Below, piece by piece: positions 6,516 to 13,573 of a stretch of 22,831 bases of DNA; the first letter of the stretch is position 1; each line of letters begins with the position of its first letter. Under the pieces are notes generated by a model. That model saw only the letters and a list, made by a program, of their open reading frames with translations, searched no databases and was not told the DNA's origin. The stretch comes from Streptomyces novaecaesareae (GTDB lineage: Bacteria; Actinomycetota; Actinomycetes; Streptomycetales; Streptomycetaceae). A program made the position numbers and the translations under genes. The stretch lies in assembly GCF_000716875.1 (NCBI RefSeq), contig NZ_JNWQ01000101.1, positions 1 to 22,831 on the forward strand. Direction: 5' to 3'.

Positions 6516-9500
6516 TCACACGTGCGGCGGCTCCACGTCCGAGTCCAGCCGCGTCCCCGCCCGCACGGCCACCGTCGTCGGGTGTTCGTCTCCCAGGGTG
6601 ACCCGCGCCCGCCGGATGCAGTCCGCCCGCAGCTCGGCGGCCCGTTCGGCCTGTCCGGCGGTGGCCAGCGACAGCGAGAGGTTGGAGTTTATGCCGATGG
6701 AGTCGTAGTGGTCCGGGCCGAGGGTCTCGGTCATCAGCGGCGCGGCCTCCTGTTCCAGGTCGAGCGCGGCCTGCGTCTGCCCGGACAGCGCCAGGTCGTT
6801 CGCGTGGTTCATCATGGCGATCGGGATGTAGAGGTGGTGGGCGCCGAGGACGGTCCGGAACTGTGCCAGTGTGCGCCCGGACAGCTCCAGCGCCTCCGTG
6901 GTGCGCCCCGCCAGCCGCAGGTAGACCGACAGGTTGTTGGCGCCGGCGAGCGTCACCGGGTGGTTCTCGCCCAGGTAGTCCCGGTACCTCGCCAAGGCCC
7001 GTTCGGCCAGCGGGATCGCCCGGCCGGTGTCGCCCAGGGCGCTGAGGTCGCTGGCCAGGTTGGTGGCCGCGGCCAGGGTGTCGGGGTGTTCGGGGCCGTT
7101 GATGTCCAGGTAGCGCTGGTAGATGTCCTCGTCGATCTCCAGGGCCTCGTGGTAGCGGCCGGCCCGACGCAGCGCCACGGCGAGGTTCTTGCGGGCGCGC
7201 AGGGTGTCGGTGTGGCTGTCTCCGATGGTCTGCTGGTAGATCCGGACGGTCTCCTCCAGCAGGTCCAGCGCCTCCCGCAGCCGCCCGGTCTCGCGCAGGT
7301 CGCGGGCGTAGTTGGAGGCGGAGGACAGCGCGTACAGGCTGTGCGCGCCGAGTGCGTCGCGCTGCTGGAGGTAGTTGCTGCGGTGGCGCTCCAGGGCGGC
7401 CCGGCGGTCGCCGGCCAGGTAGTCGGAGACGGCCAGGTTGTTGGTGATCATCAGGGTGCGCGGGTGGTCCGGGCCGAGGGTGCGCCGGGCGGCGTCCAGG
7501 GTGCGGCGGTCGAGCGCCCGGGCCTCGTCGTAGCGGCCGAGGAAGCGCAGGTCGGCGCCGAGGCTGTTGGCGACGGCGAGGGTGTGCGAGTGCTCCGGGC
7601 CCAGGGTCGCGGTGAAGCGCTCCAGGATGTCCCGGTCCATCTCGTACGCCTCCTGGAGGGCGCCCTGGGAGCGGCGGATGTTGCTCAGCTGGGTGCGCAG
7701 CATGAGCGTCTGGGCGTCGTCGTCCACGTCGAAGCCGGGCCCGCCGTAGCCGTCCTGGCGCCAGTGCTCCAGGGTCCGCTCGGCCAGTTCCCGGCCGGAT
7801 TCGTGCAGGCTGCGCTTCCACTGGTAGCGCACCGAGTCGATGATCCACTGCCGGACGTCCTCGTCGGCGCTGTCGACGGCACCGGACGGCCAGAGGTGGG
7901 GCAGGAGTTCGGCGTACTCGGCCCAGTTGGCGGGCACGTCCGGGTCGCCGGGGTTGGCGGTGGCGAGTGCGGCGTGGACGACGCCGCGCAGTTCGGCCCG
8001 CCGCTCCTCCTCGACCTGGTCCCGGAGCACGGCCTGGACCAGCCGGTGCACGGTGATGGTCTCGCTGCCCTGGTCGGTGCGGGCGAGCCCGAACCGGTTG
8101 ATGGCGCGCAGGAATTCGCCGATCGCGAGCTTGTCGCGGGGAGCGCGCGGGGGCAGCCGCAGCGCTCGGGTGACGGCGCGGCTGTAGAGCAGCCGCATCG
8201 GGATGGCGTCGGGGCCGAAGAAGGCGCAGATCTCCAGGATCTGCGCGGCCGGGGCGTTCATCCGGCGCAGCTCCTCGACCGAGATGCGCCAGGTCGCGGC
8301 GGCCGAGTGCGGGTAGTCGGCGGTGCGCAGCCGGGTGCGTTCCAGCATCTCGGTGAGCTCTTCGTCGAGCAGTTCGAGGTAGGTCGCGATCGGCATCGAC
8401 GTCTCCTGGAGCCAGACGGCGGCCTGGCCGACGGCGAGCGGCAGGTCGCCGAGGCGGTGCGCGACCTGTTCGGCGTCCTCCGGGGAGAGGCCGCTGTTGA
8501 AGCGGCGCAGCAGCCGGATGCTCTCCTCCCGGAGGAAGACGTCGACCTCCACCAGGCCGGCGTGCCGGGCCCAGCCCTGGTTGCGCGAGGTGATCAGCAC
8601 GTGCCCGCCGGAGGAGCCGGCCGGCTGCCAGGGGGCGAGTTCCTCGGGGGTGCCGGCGTTGTCGAAGACGAGCAGCCAGCGGCGGTACGGCTGGCCGCGG
8701 CGCAGCGCGTCGAGCACGGCGGCGGCGGTGTGCGCGACGTCGTCGCTGGTGGGCACGCCGAGCCGGGGGGCGAGTTCGGCGAGCTTCTGCGGGATGTTGG
8801 CGGGCTCCTCGGCGGGCACCCACCAGACCACGTCGTACGCGGCCTTGAAGCGGTGCGCGTACTCGGCGGCGATCTGGGACTTGCCGGCGCCGCCGAAGCC
8901 GTAGAGCACCTGGCTGAGCACGGCGGCGGGGCCGCCGGTGAAGCGGTTGCGGAGCAGTTCGAGCAGCTTGCCGCGGCCGATGAAGGCGGCGTTGCGCGAG
9001 GGCGCCTCCTGGACCTGCGGGGCGGTCCCGGGGAAGCGGGCGGGGGCGACGAACTCCCCGCTGTCGTTGTCGAGTTGGCGGGTGCTGCCGGGCGGCGGGC
9101 CGAGTTCGCCGTAGAGCTGGGACTCGGCGCCGGCCGCGGAGGAGCGGACCAGGTCGGGGGCGGCCTGTCCGGCGAACGGCCGGGGCACCGGCTCGTCCGA
9201 GTCCTGGAGCCGCAGGGCGACCAGCGCCGGTGATCCGGAGGTGAGTTCGCGCCCCTGGAGGAGCTGCCAGACCTCGGCGGCGCGGGGCAGTGCGGTGTAC
9301 TCGGGCGAGAGCAGCGCGAGCAGGCGGCCCTGGCCTTCGAGCGGCCCGGCGACCTCGGCCGGCCGGGGGCCGGTGTACGGCTCGGCGGCGTTGTGCAGGG
9401 AGGTCTGGTAGCCGAAGCGGGTGAGCGTCCCGGCGGCCCACTCGGCCCACATCCGGTCCTCCGGCGCATAGCTGACGAACACCTGGCGCGGCACCGCGCG

Positions 9501-10529
9501 GGCCGAGCGCAGGTAGGCGCCGTAGAGCCGGCGGCGGGTCTCGGCGGTGAGCGGGCGCAGCGTGCGGACCCTGCCGTCGGTGATCCACCCGGCGAGCCGT
9601 TCGAAGGCGTTGAGCAGGCTGCGGGCCTCCTGCGGCCGGTCGGCGACGGTGGCCGGCACCTCCTCGTAGGCGTAGAACGGCTTGTACGGCACCTCGACGT
9701 CGGCCCAGTAGCCGGCCCTGCGGTCGCCGGCCAGCCAGCGGCCGAGGTACGGGGCGAAGGCCTCGCGGGCGTAGTCCCGGCCGGCTTCCAGGCGTTCCTG
9801 CTCGGCGTCCTCGACCCGCATCGGCACCGGCAGGACGCGGATCGCCCGCTCCTCGGCCTCGGCGATCGCGCGGGCGGCGTCGACGCCGCCGCGGATGTTC
9901 TGGGCGCTGAAGGTGAAGCAGTCGACGACGGCGTCGGGCATCAGGACGGTGCAGATGCCCGAGGTGTCGCTGACACCGGTACGGCTGTCGATGAGCACGT
10001 AGTCGTACCCGCGGGCCCAGCGTTCGCGCAGCTCGCGCAGGAACTCGCCGCCGCGGATGTCCCGCCCGTGGTAGAAGCTGCGCCAGTTGAAGCTGGTGAC
10101 GGCGGCGGCGTAGGCGGCGTTCTGGCGGCCGGCGGGCAGGAAGTCGAGCCGGCCGCCGGGCGGCAGGTCGAGGGCGAGGCCGCAGACGTAGCCGTCGAGG
10201 CGCCCGGGTTCGTCCAGCCAGGCCGCCGGGGAGAGGCCGACCGGCCCGGCGGCGGAGGGCAGCGCCTGCTTGACGTAGGAGCGCAGCAGGTCGATCAGGC
10301 CGTCGGTGGAGTGGAGTTCGGGGTCGACCAGGAGCGGGTGGTAGTAGCGGTGCAGGCCCGGGGCTTCGAGGTCCCAGTCGACGACCAGGACGCGCAGGCC
10401 CCGGCTGGCGAGGATCCAGCCGACGTTGGCGAGGGCCATGGTCCGGCCGGTGCCGCCCTTGAAGGAGTAGAACGTGACGACCGATCCCGGTCCGCCGCGC
10501 TCCGGCTCCGGGCCGGGTTCAGTGGTCAT
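6516..10529 (-). CDS. fxsT: FxsT: FxSxx-COOH system protein with MinD-like, TIR, NB-ARC and TPR regions
   Basis: A 1337-residue multidomain protein. Residues about 16-310 are a ParA/MinD-like P-loop ATPase with deviant Walker A KGGTGRT (24-30), VVDWDLEAPG (49-58) and LIDSRTG (179-185). Residues about 348-440 look like a TIR domain (QVFVSYAPEDRMWAEW). Residues about 515-840 are an NB-ARC/STAND ATPase with Walker A GFGGAGKS (544-551), Walker B-like WLLVFDN (618-624) and a GLPLA-like GDLPLAV (694-700). From about 940 to the end run TPR repeats of the TPR_12 type (LGPDHP/TL, ALRRAGRYHEALE). The start at 10529 overlaps the fxsC stop by 11 bases, implying coupled translation. The layout resembles STAND immune or signalling switches, with TPRs as the sensor. 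Its role in the Fxs pathway is unproven; recognising the cyclophane peptide is my inference. Confidence 0.93.
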   Translation of the reverse strand: MTTEPGPEPERGGPGSVVTFYSFKGGTGRTMALANVGWILASRGLRVLVVDWDLEAPGLHRYYHPLLVDPELHSTDGLIDLLRSYVKQALPSAAGPVGLSPAAWLDEPGRLDGYVCGLALDLPPGGRLDFLPAGRQNAAYAAAVTSFNWRSFYHGRDIRGGEFLRELRERWARGYDYVLIDSRTGVSDTSGICTVLMPDAVVDCFTFSAQNIRGGVDAARAIAEAEERAIRVLPVPMRVEDAEQERLEAGRDYAREAFAPYLGRWLAGDRRAGYWADVEVPYKPFYAYEEVPATVADRPQEARSLLNAFERLAGWITDGRVRTLRPLTAETRRRLYGAYLRSARAVPRQVFVSYAPEDRMWAEWAAGTLTRFGYQTSLHNAAEPYTGPRPAEVAGPLEGQGRLLALLSPEYTALPRAAEVWQLLQGRELTSGSPALVALRLQDSDEPVPRPFAGQAAPDLVRSSAAGAESQLYGELGPPPGSTRQLDNDSGEFVAPARFPGTAPQVQEAPSRNAAFIGRGKLLELLRNRFTGGPAAVLSQVLYGFGGAGKSQIAAEYAHRFKAAYDVVWWVPAEEPANIPQKLAELAPRLGVPTSDDVAHTAAAVLDALRRGQPYRRWLLVFDNAGTPEELAPWQPAGSSGGHVLITSRNQGWARHAGLVEVDVFLREESIRLLRRFNSGLSPEDAEQVAHRLGDLPLAVGQAAVWLQETSMPIATYLELLDEELTEMLERTRLRTADYPHSAAATWRISVEELRRMNAPAAQILEICAFFGPDAIPMRLLYSRAVTRALRLPPRAPRDKLAIGEFLRAINRFGLARTDQGSETITVHRLVQAVLRDQVEEERRAELRGVVHAALATANPGDPDVPANWAEYAELLPHLWPSGAVDSADEDVRQWIIDSVRYQWKRSLHESGRELAERTLEHWRQDGYGGPGFDVDDDAQTLMLRTQLSNIRRSQGALQEAYEMDRDILERFTATLGPEHSHTLAVANSLGADLRFLGRYDEARALDRRTLDAARRTLGPDHPRTLMITNNLAVSDYLAGDRRAALERHRSNYLQQRDALGAHSLYALSSASNYARDLRETGRLREALDLLEETVRIYQQTIGDSHTDTLRARKNLAVALRRAGRYHEALEIDEDIYQRYLDINGPEHPDTLAAATNLASDLSALGDTGRAIPLAERALARYRDYLGENHPVTLAGANNLSVYLRLAGRTTEALELSGRTLAQFRTVLGAHHLYIPIAMMNHANDLALSGQTQAALDLEQEAAPLMTETLGPDHYDSIGINSNLSLSLATAGQAERAAELRADCIRRARVTLGDEHPTTVAVRAGTRLDSDVEPPHV

Positions 10530-11913
10530 CGTCCGTGTCTCCCCTCAGCGGGACAGCGTTGTCCTTGCCACGACTCTGGTGCGGGAGGTTCGTGCGGCCC
10601 GGGCCCGGATCGAGGCGCACGGGCGGGCCCTGGCGGGGCCCCGACGGTCCGGCCGGGATGGACAGCCCGGGCATGGCCGGGACTCCGCCGGGGCCGAATC
10701 CGAAGGCGTCGCCGCCATCGTCCCCCCAATCCAGGTTGTCGTCCATGAGCTTGTTCTGAGCGACCGTCACCATGATGGTGAGTTCGTTGTCGAAGCTCTC
10801 CCGGCTCACTTTGACCCGGAACAAGTGCTCCATGTCGCTCCGGCGCAGCCAGTTTCGCCGGAACACGTCGCGCACGCCGGCCCACAGCGCGTCGCGCCCC
10901 GGTCCTTCGACCGGGTCGGCGCTGCCGGTGGGCACCATCACGCCGGTGACCGGGTGGTTCTGGTCGTCGTACTCGCGCAGCGCGGCGCGGTAGCGCTCGG
11001 CGCCGGCCACCCACGGGTCCACCAGCAGCACGCTGACCTGGCTGTCCTCGCGGGCCTGGTCGAGTTTGCCGCCGAGGCCGGCGTCGACCTCCTCCAGCGT
11101 GGTGGTGTGCCCGGCGGCGGTGATCACCTGCTGGGCGCGCACCGCCAGCGACGGCTGGGTGGGCGGGTGGTAGGGCGCCCAGTGCCAGGGCTTGGCGCCG
11201 TACCAGCCTCCGGTGCACGAGCCGTCCTCGGTGGCTGCCTCCGAGGCGCGCCCGGCGGCGATGAACAGCCGGACCATCCCGGGCGCGGAGACGGCCTCCG
11301 GGGCCGCCGGGGGCGGGAAGTAGCCGCGCACCGCGCCGAGGTCGAACTCGGGCAGCTCACCGAGCCGCCGCGCGGCCGCGTCCCGGACCCGCTCGGCGAC
11401 CACCCGGACGACCTGTTCGTACGCCTCGCTCTGCGCGGTGCGCAGCAGGGCGCGCAGGCCGTGCCGGGCGTAGGCCTCGCCCATGTCCGGCTGGGCCCAC
11501 TGGATCTTGGTGACCTCGTCGGCCAGTTCGGCGGGCACGACGGGCTCCCAGAGCACCGGGATCAGCGCGGAGATGAGCTCCCCGGTGTCCTCGTGGTGGC
11601 GCCGGACCCGGCCGCGGAAGGCGGTCCACTCCTTGCCGCAGTACAGGCTGGCGAAGTAGGCGGGGGAGTAGAGCGCGACCATCGTCCGGCTGCGGGCCAG
11701 CATCGCCGCCAGCTTCTCGGCCCAGTCGTCGCCGAGCCGCAGCTGCTCGGTGTCGCGGTAGGCGAGGTCCTCGGCGCACACGCCCGTCCCGACGAGCCGG
11801 CCGAGTTCGTCCCGCAGGTCGTTGAAGAACTGGTTGACGAAGGCGTCCTCGGCCTCGTAGTCACGACGCGCGTAGCTGAAGAAGAAGTACGGCCGTTGGT
11901 GGTCCTGATCCAT
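10519..11913 (-). CDS. fxsC: FxsC: TIR-like protein of the FxSxx-COOH system
   Basis: A 464-residue protein. The N-terminal TIR-like domain (about 8-150) begins PYFFFSYARRD and contains YRDTEQLRLGDDW and the SPAYFASLYCGKEW block, where E95 occupies the position of the catalytic glutamate of NAD-cleaving TIR domains. The region about 215-415 matches what I know as the FxsC C-terminal domain (GGWYGAKPWHWAPY, VSVLLVDPW, NELTIMVTVAQNKLMDD). The last 50 residues are a Gly/Pro-rich tail. I chose the ATG at 11913 because it places the TIR fold at the N-terminus and a GGGGGGAA run precedes it; the frame stays open further upstream. It is coupled to fxsT by an 11-base overlap, so the two proteins probably act together. 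Whether it cleaves NAD is unknown. Confidence 0.92.
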   Translation of the reverse strand: MDQDHQRPYFFFSYARRDYEAEDAFVNQFFNDLRDELGRLVGTGVCAEDLAYRDTEQLRLGDDWAEKLAAMLARSRTMVALYSPAYFASLYCGKEWTAFRGRVRRHHEDTGELISALIPVLWEPVVPAELADEVTKIQWAQPDMGEAYARHGLRALLRTAQSEAYEQVVRVVAERVRDAAARRLGELPEFDLGAVRGYFPPPAAPEAVSAPGMVRLFIAAGRASEAATEDGSCTGGWYGAKPWHWAPYHPPTQPSLAVRAQQVITAAGHTTTLEEVDAGLGGKLDQAREDSQVSVLLVDPWVAGAERYRAALREYDDQNHPVTGVMVPTGSADPVEGPGRDALWAGVRDVFRRNWLRRSDMEHLFRVKVSRESFDNELTIMVTVAQNKLMDDNLDWGDDGGDAFGFGPGGVPAMPGLSIPAGPSGPRQGPPVRLDPGPGRTNLPHQSRGKDNAVPLRGDTDDDH

Positions 11914-12063
11914 CACCTGTTCCCCCCGTGCCCGACGGTACCGCGACGGCGATGGTTTCATACCCCGGCATGTCGTGAACTCCACCGGTGGCACTGGCGA
12001 GTTGGAGGATTCTGCCGCCTCGGTGGGTTTAGCCGGTGGTCAGGCGCACGCCCGCGACCGGGG

Positions 12064-12085
12064 GCGCTCCGGCGCCCGGGAGCGC
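12064..12085 (-). terminator. hairpin between fxsA2 and fxsC
   Basis: Arms GCGCTCC (12064-12070) and GGAGCGC (12079-12085) form a 7-bp stem with an 8-base loop, about 60 bases after the fxsA2 stop and before fxsC. No T-run follows. It could be a partial terminator or RNA-stability element giving more precursor than downstream protein. The whole spacer (11914-12144) is GC-rich with repeated GGGGGCGC blocks and holds no gene. Confidence 0.35.
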
Positions 12086-12144
12086 ACCGGCGGGGGCGCG
12101 GGCGCACCGACGGGGCCGGGGGGCGCCGAAGGAGCGCGGGGGCG

Positions 12145-12336
12145 CTACCGGTCGAGCGAGGACTGGAAGGCGGCGAGCGGCTCCGCGCCGGGGGTCAGGG
12201 CGTCCGCGACCACCCGGCGCAGCAGGTCGCCGAGGACGGTGTCGGGCAGGGCGTCGAGTTCGTCGAGCGGCAGGGCGGCGACGTCGACCAGGTCAGAGCC
12301 GAGTCCAGTGGCGGTTTCCGCACCGGTGACGCCCAT
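12145..12336 (-). CDS. FxsA2: variant Fxs precursor ending FQSSLDR
   Basis: A 63-residue peptide that heads the fxsC-fxsT-fxsB2-HEXXH unit. The C-terminus reads PLAAF57-Q-S59-S-L-D-R63 then TAG. It carries FxSxx at the same residue number as FxsA1, but with two charged residues after it, so it breaks the COOH-terminal rule of the family. The leader has DVAALPLDEL (18-27), matching DLAALGAEEL of FxsA1, and is acidic. I chose the ATG at 12336 because GAGGGA lies about five bases upstream; an in-frame upstream ATG at 12411 adds 25 residues unlike the family and lies inside the proposed promoter. FxsB2 is the likely maturase. Confidence is high that this is an Fxs precursor, lower that the tail behaves canonically. 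Confidence 0.85.
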   Translation of the reverse strand: MGVTGAETATGLGSDLVDVAALPLDELDALPDTVLGDLLRRVVADALTPGAEPLAAFQSSLDR

Positions 12337-12409
12337 CAGTCCCTCACTCGATCGTGCCGGCACAGCGCGTTGCTGGCCGGATGTGCATCGACCCAGGTCC
12401 GCGACGGGC

Positions 12410-12415
12410 ATCCTA
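12410..12415 (-). promoter_or_regulatory. possible -10 box for the fxsA2 operon
   Basis: TAGGAT on the minus strand fits the principal-sigma -10 consensus of Streptomyces. It would give a leader of about 67 bases ahead of fxsA2. The -35 region (TGATGG about 18-19 bases upstream) is weak. The position between pdxH and fxsA2 suits a promoter for the whole minus-strand Fxs unit. Confidence 0.35.
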
Positions 12416-12522
12416 CACCCGGGGCATGACGGACCATCAGTTCGACGTGGGCGCCGCGCCCGGGCCGACCCGGTCGGCCCATCGGCCTCACCGCCCCCTC
12501 CAGCCCCACCGGCCTCACCGCC

Positions 12523-13248
12523 TCACGGGCAGAGCCGCTCCACCCGCCACCCCGTCGGGTTCGCCGGGTCGGCGAGGTAGCGCAGCCGGTCGTGGAGCCG
12601 GTTCTCGCGGCCCTGCCAGAACTCGACGCTCTCCGGGATCACCCGGTACCCGCCCCAGAACGGCGGGACGGGCACGCCCTCGCCCTCCGGGTAGCGGCGT
12701 TCCAGTTCGGCGTAGCGCTGTTCGAGGACCTCGCGCCCGTCGACCGGGCTGGACTGCTCGCTGGCCCAGGCGCCGAGCTGGGAGCCGTGCGGGCGGGTGC
12801 GGAAGTAGGCGGCGGTCTCGTCCCGGCCGACCTTCTCCACCCGGCCCTGGACGATCACCTGGCGGGCCAGCGCGATCCACGGGAACAGCAGTGCGGCGTG
12901 CGGGTTGGCGGCGATCTCGGAGCCCTTGCGGGAGCCGTAGTTGGTGAAGAACACAAAGCCGCGCGCGTCGTAGCCCTTGAGCAGGACGGTGCGCGAGCTG
13001 GGCCGTCCTTCGGCGTCGGCGGTGGAGAGCACCATCGCGTTGGGTTCCACCACCCCGGCGTCGTCCGCCTCGTGGAACCAGCGGGTGAACTGGCCGACGG
13101 GCTCTGGCGCGAGCTGCTCCTCGACCAGGCCCTCGTGGCTGTAGTGCTTGCGCATCACGGTGAGGTCCGGGCCGGGGCGGGCCTCGTCGGCCAGGGTCCG
13201 GGTGGCGGGGCTCGGGGGTGTCGACTGGGCGCGTTCCGGGGTCTGCAC
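12523..13248 (-). CDS. pdxH: pyridoxamine 5'-phosphate oxidase
   Basis: FMN-dependent oxidase that turns pyridoxamine or pyridoxine 5'-phosphate into pyridoxal 5'-phosphate, in the cytosol. Family blocks are clear: [37 protein letters not shown] (FMN phosphate contacts), [24 protein letters not shown], and the C-terminal W-Q-G-R-x-N-R-L-H-D-R and WRVERLCP ending. I chose the GTG at 13248 (241 residues), with GGGA about ten bases upstream; a TTG at 13275 and an ATG at 13155 (starting [10 protein letters not shown], where the conserved domain begins) are alternatives. It is divergent from citrate synthase. Its product is the cofactor of SerC, two genes away, which may explain the grouping. Confidence 0.96.
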   Translation of the reverse strand: MQTPERAQSTPPSPATRTLADEARPGPDLTVMRKHYSHEGLVEEQLAPEPVGQFTRWFHEADDAGVVEPNAMVLSTADAEGRPSSRTVLLKGYDARGFVFFTNYGSRKGSEIAANPHAALLFPWIALARQVIVQGRVEKVGRDETAAYFRTRPHGSQLGAWASEQSSPVDGREVLEQRYAELERRYPEGEGVPVPPFWGGYRVIPESVEFWQGRENRLHDRLRYLADPANPTGWRVERLCP

Positions 13249-13359
13249 GCCAACATCATCCCGTACGACAAGCAACCGGCACCGCTACCTCCGGACAAAC
13301 CCCGGTGGGAGATATGGTGGCTCGCCACCGCTTGGCCGTCCGTCGTGCGGGGAATTGTC

Positions 13360-13381
13360 CGGAACCGGGTGTTCGGTTCCG
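13360..13381. promoter_or_regulatory. inverted repeat CGGAACCG-N6-CGGTTCCG
   Basis: Arms 13360-13367 and 13374-13381 are perfectly complementary over eight bases with a 6-base spacer. It lies about 190 bases upstream of citrate synthase and about 110 upstream of pdxH. There is no T-run and it sits between divergent genes, so an operator is more likely than a terminator. Confidence 0.45.
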
Positions 13382-13442
13382 TGGATTCTCCCGGGCACGA
13401 CCGACCCTCGACGAAGAAGTCAAGCGGGCCAACGGCAAACAT

Positions 13443-13455
13443 CACCACGGTGGTG
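13443..13455. promoter_or_regulatory. 13-base palindrome CACCACGGTGGTG
   Basis: Six-base arms around a single central G. It is a candidate protein-binding site in the divergent promoter region, though short enough in GC-rich DNA to be chance. Confidence 0.25.
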
Positions 13456-13486
13456 TATGGCGCAATGCACCCCGTGCCTGGCAGTC

Positions 13487-13501
13487 TGGCACCGAGTGCC
13501 A
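13487..13501. promoter_or_regulatory. inverted repeat TGGCAC-cga-GTGCCA
   Basis: Perfect 6-base arms with a 3-base centre, 72 bases before the citrate synthase ATG. A partly overlapping pair, CTGGCAGTC (13478-13486) and GAGTGCCAA (13494-13502), resembles the two halves of the CIRCE element bound by HrcA, but with a 7-base instead of 9-base spacer and two mismatches. The overlap looks like an operator; the identity of the regulator is open. Confidence 0.35.
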
Positions 13502-13573
13502 ACCACGATTCGGTCACTGGCGTGTCGCCCCACCACGGCGAAGCGCCGATCAAAGAACTGAAGGAGCCGTCGC

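Larger units (their letters stand above)
13249..13573. other. divergent pdxH/citrate synthase intergenic region
   Basis: About 325 bases without a gene. It holds three separate inverted repeats (13360-13381, 13443-13455, 13487-13501) and the citrate synthase ribosome site AAGGAG at 13561-13566. I could not fix a good -35/-10 pair for either gene. The density of dyad symmetry suggests regulation of one or both genes. Confidence 0.55.

Noticed and set aside
6522..9233. 903-residue plus-strand open frame opposite fxsT
   Set aside because: It mirrors the third positions of fxsT, has repetitive Gly/Val/Arg composition and no motifs, and would overlap a well-supported gene completely.
6406..9588. 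N-terminal extension of FxsB2 into the fxsT region (a 1474-residue frame)
   Set aside because: The extension is an Arg/Pro/Ala-rich antiframe of fxsT. The radical SAM domain begins properly at 6405 as in FxsB1.
62..12336. CRISPR, tRNA, rRNA, integrase or attachment sites around the Fxs locus
   Set aside because: I looked for repeats with spacers, tRNA-like cloverleaf sequence and recombinase motifs in the translated frames and found none.
12036..12580. Plus-strand open frames across fxsA2 and its spacer
   Set aside because: Arg/Gly/Pro-rich shadows; the minus-strand FxsA2 has a ribosome site and a family motif.
13155..13553. Open frames on both strands in the pdxH/citrate synthase spacer
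   Set aside because: No family resemblance, no ribosome sites, and they overlap the likely regulatory dyads.
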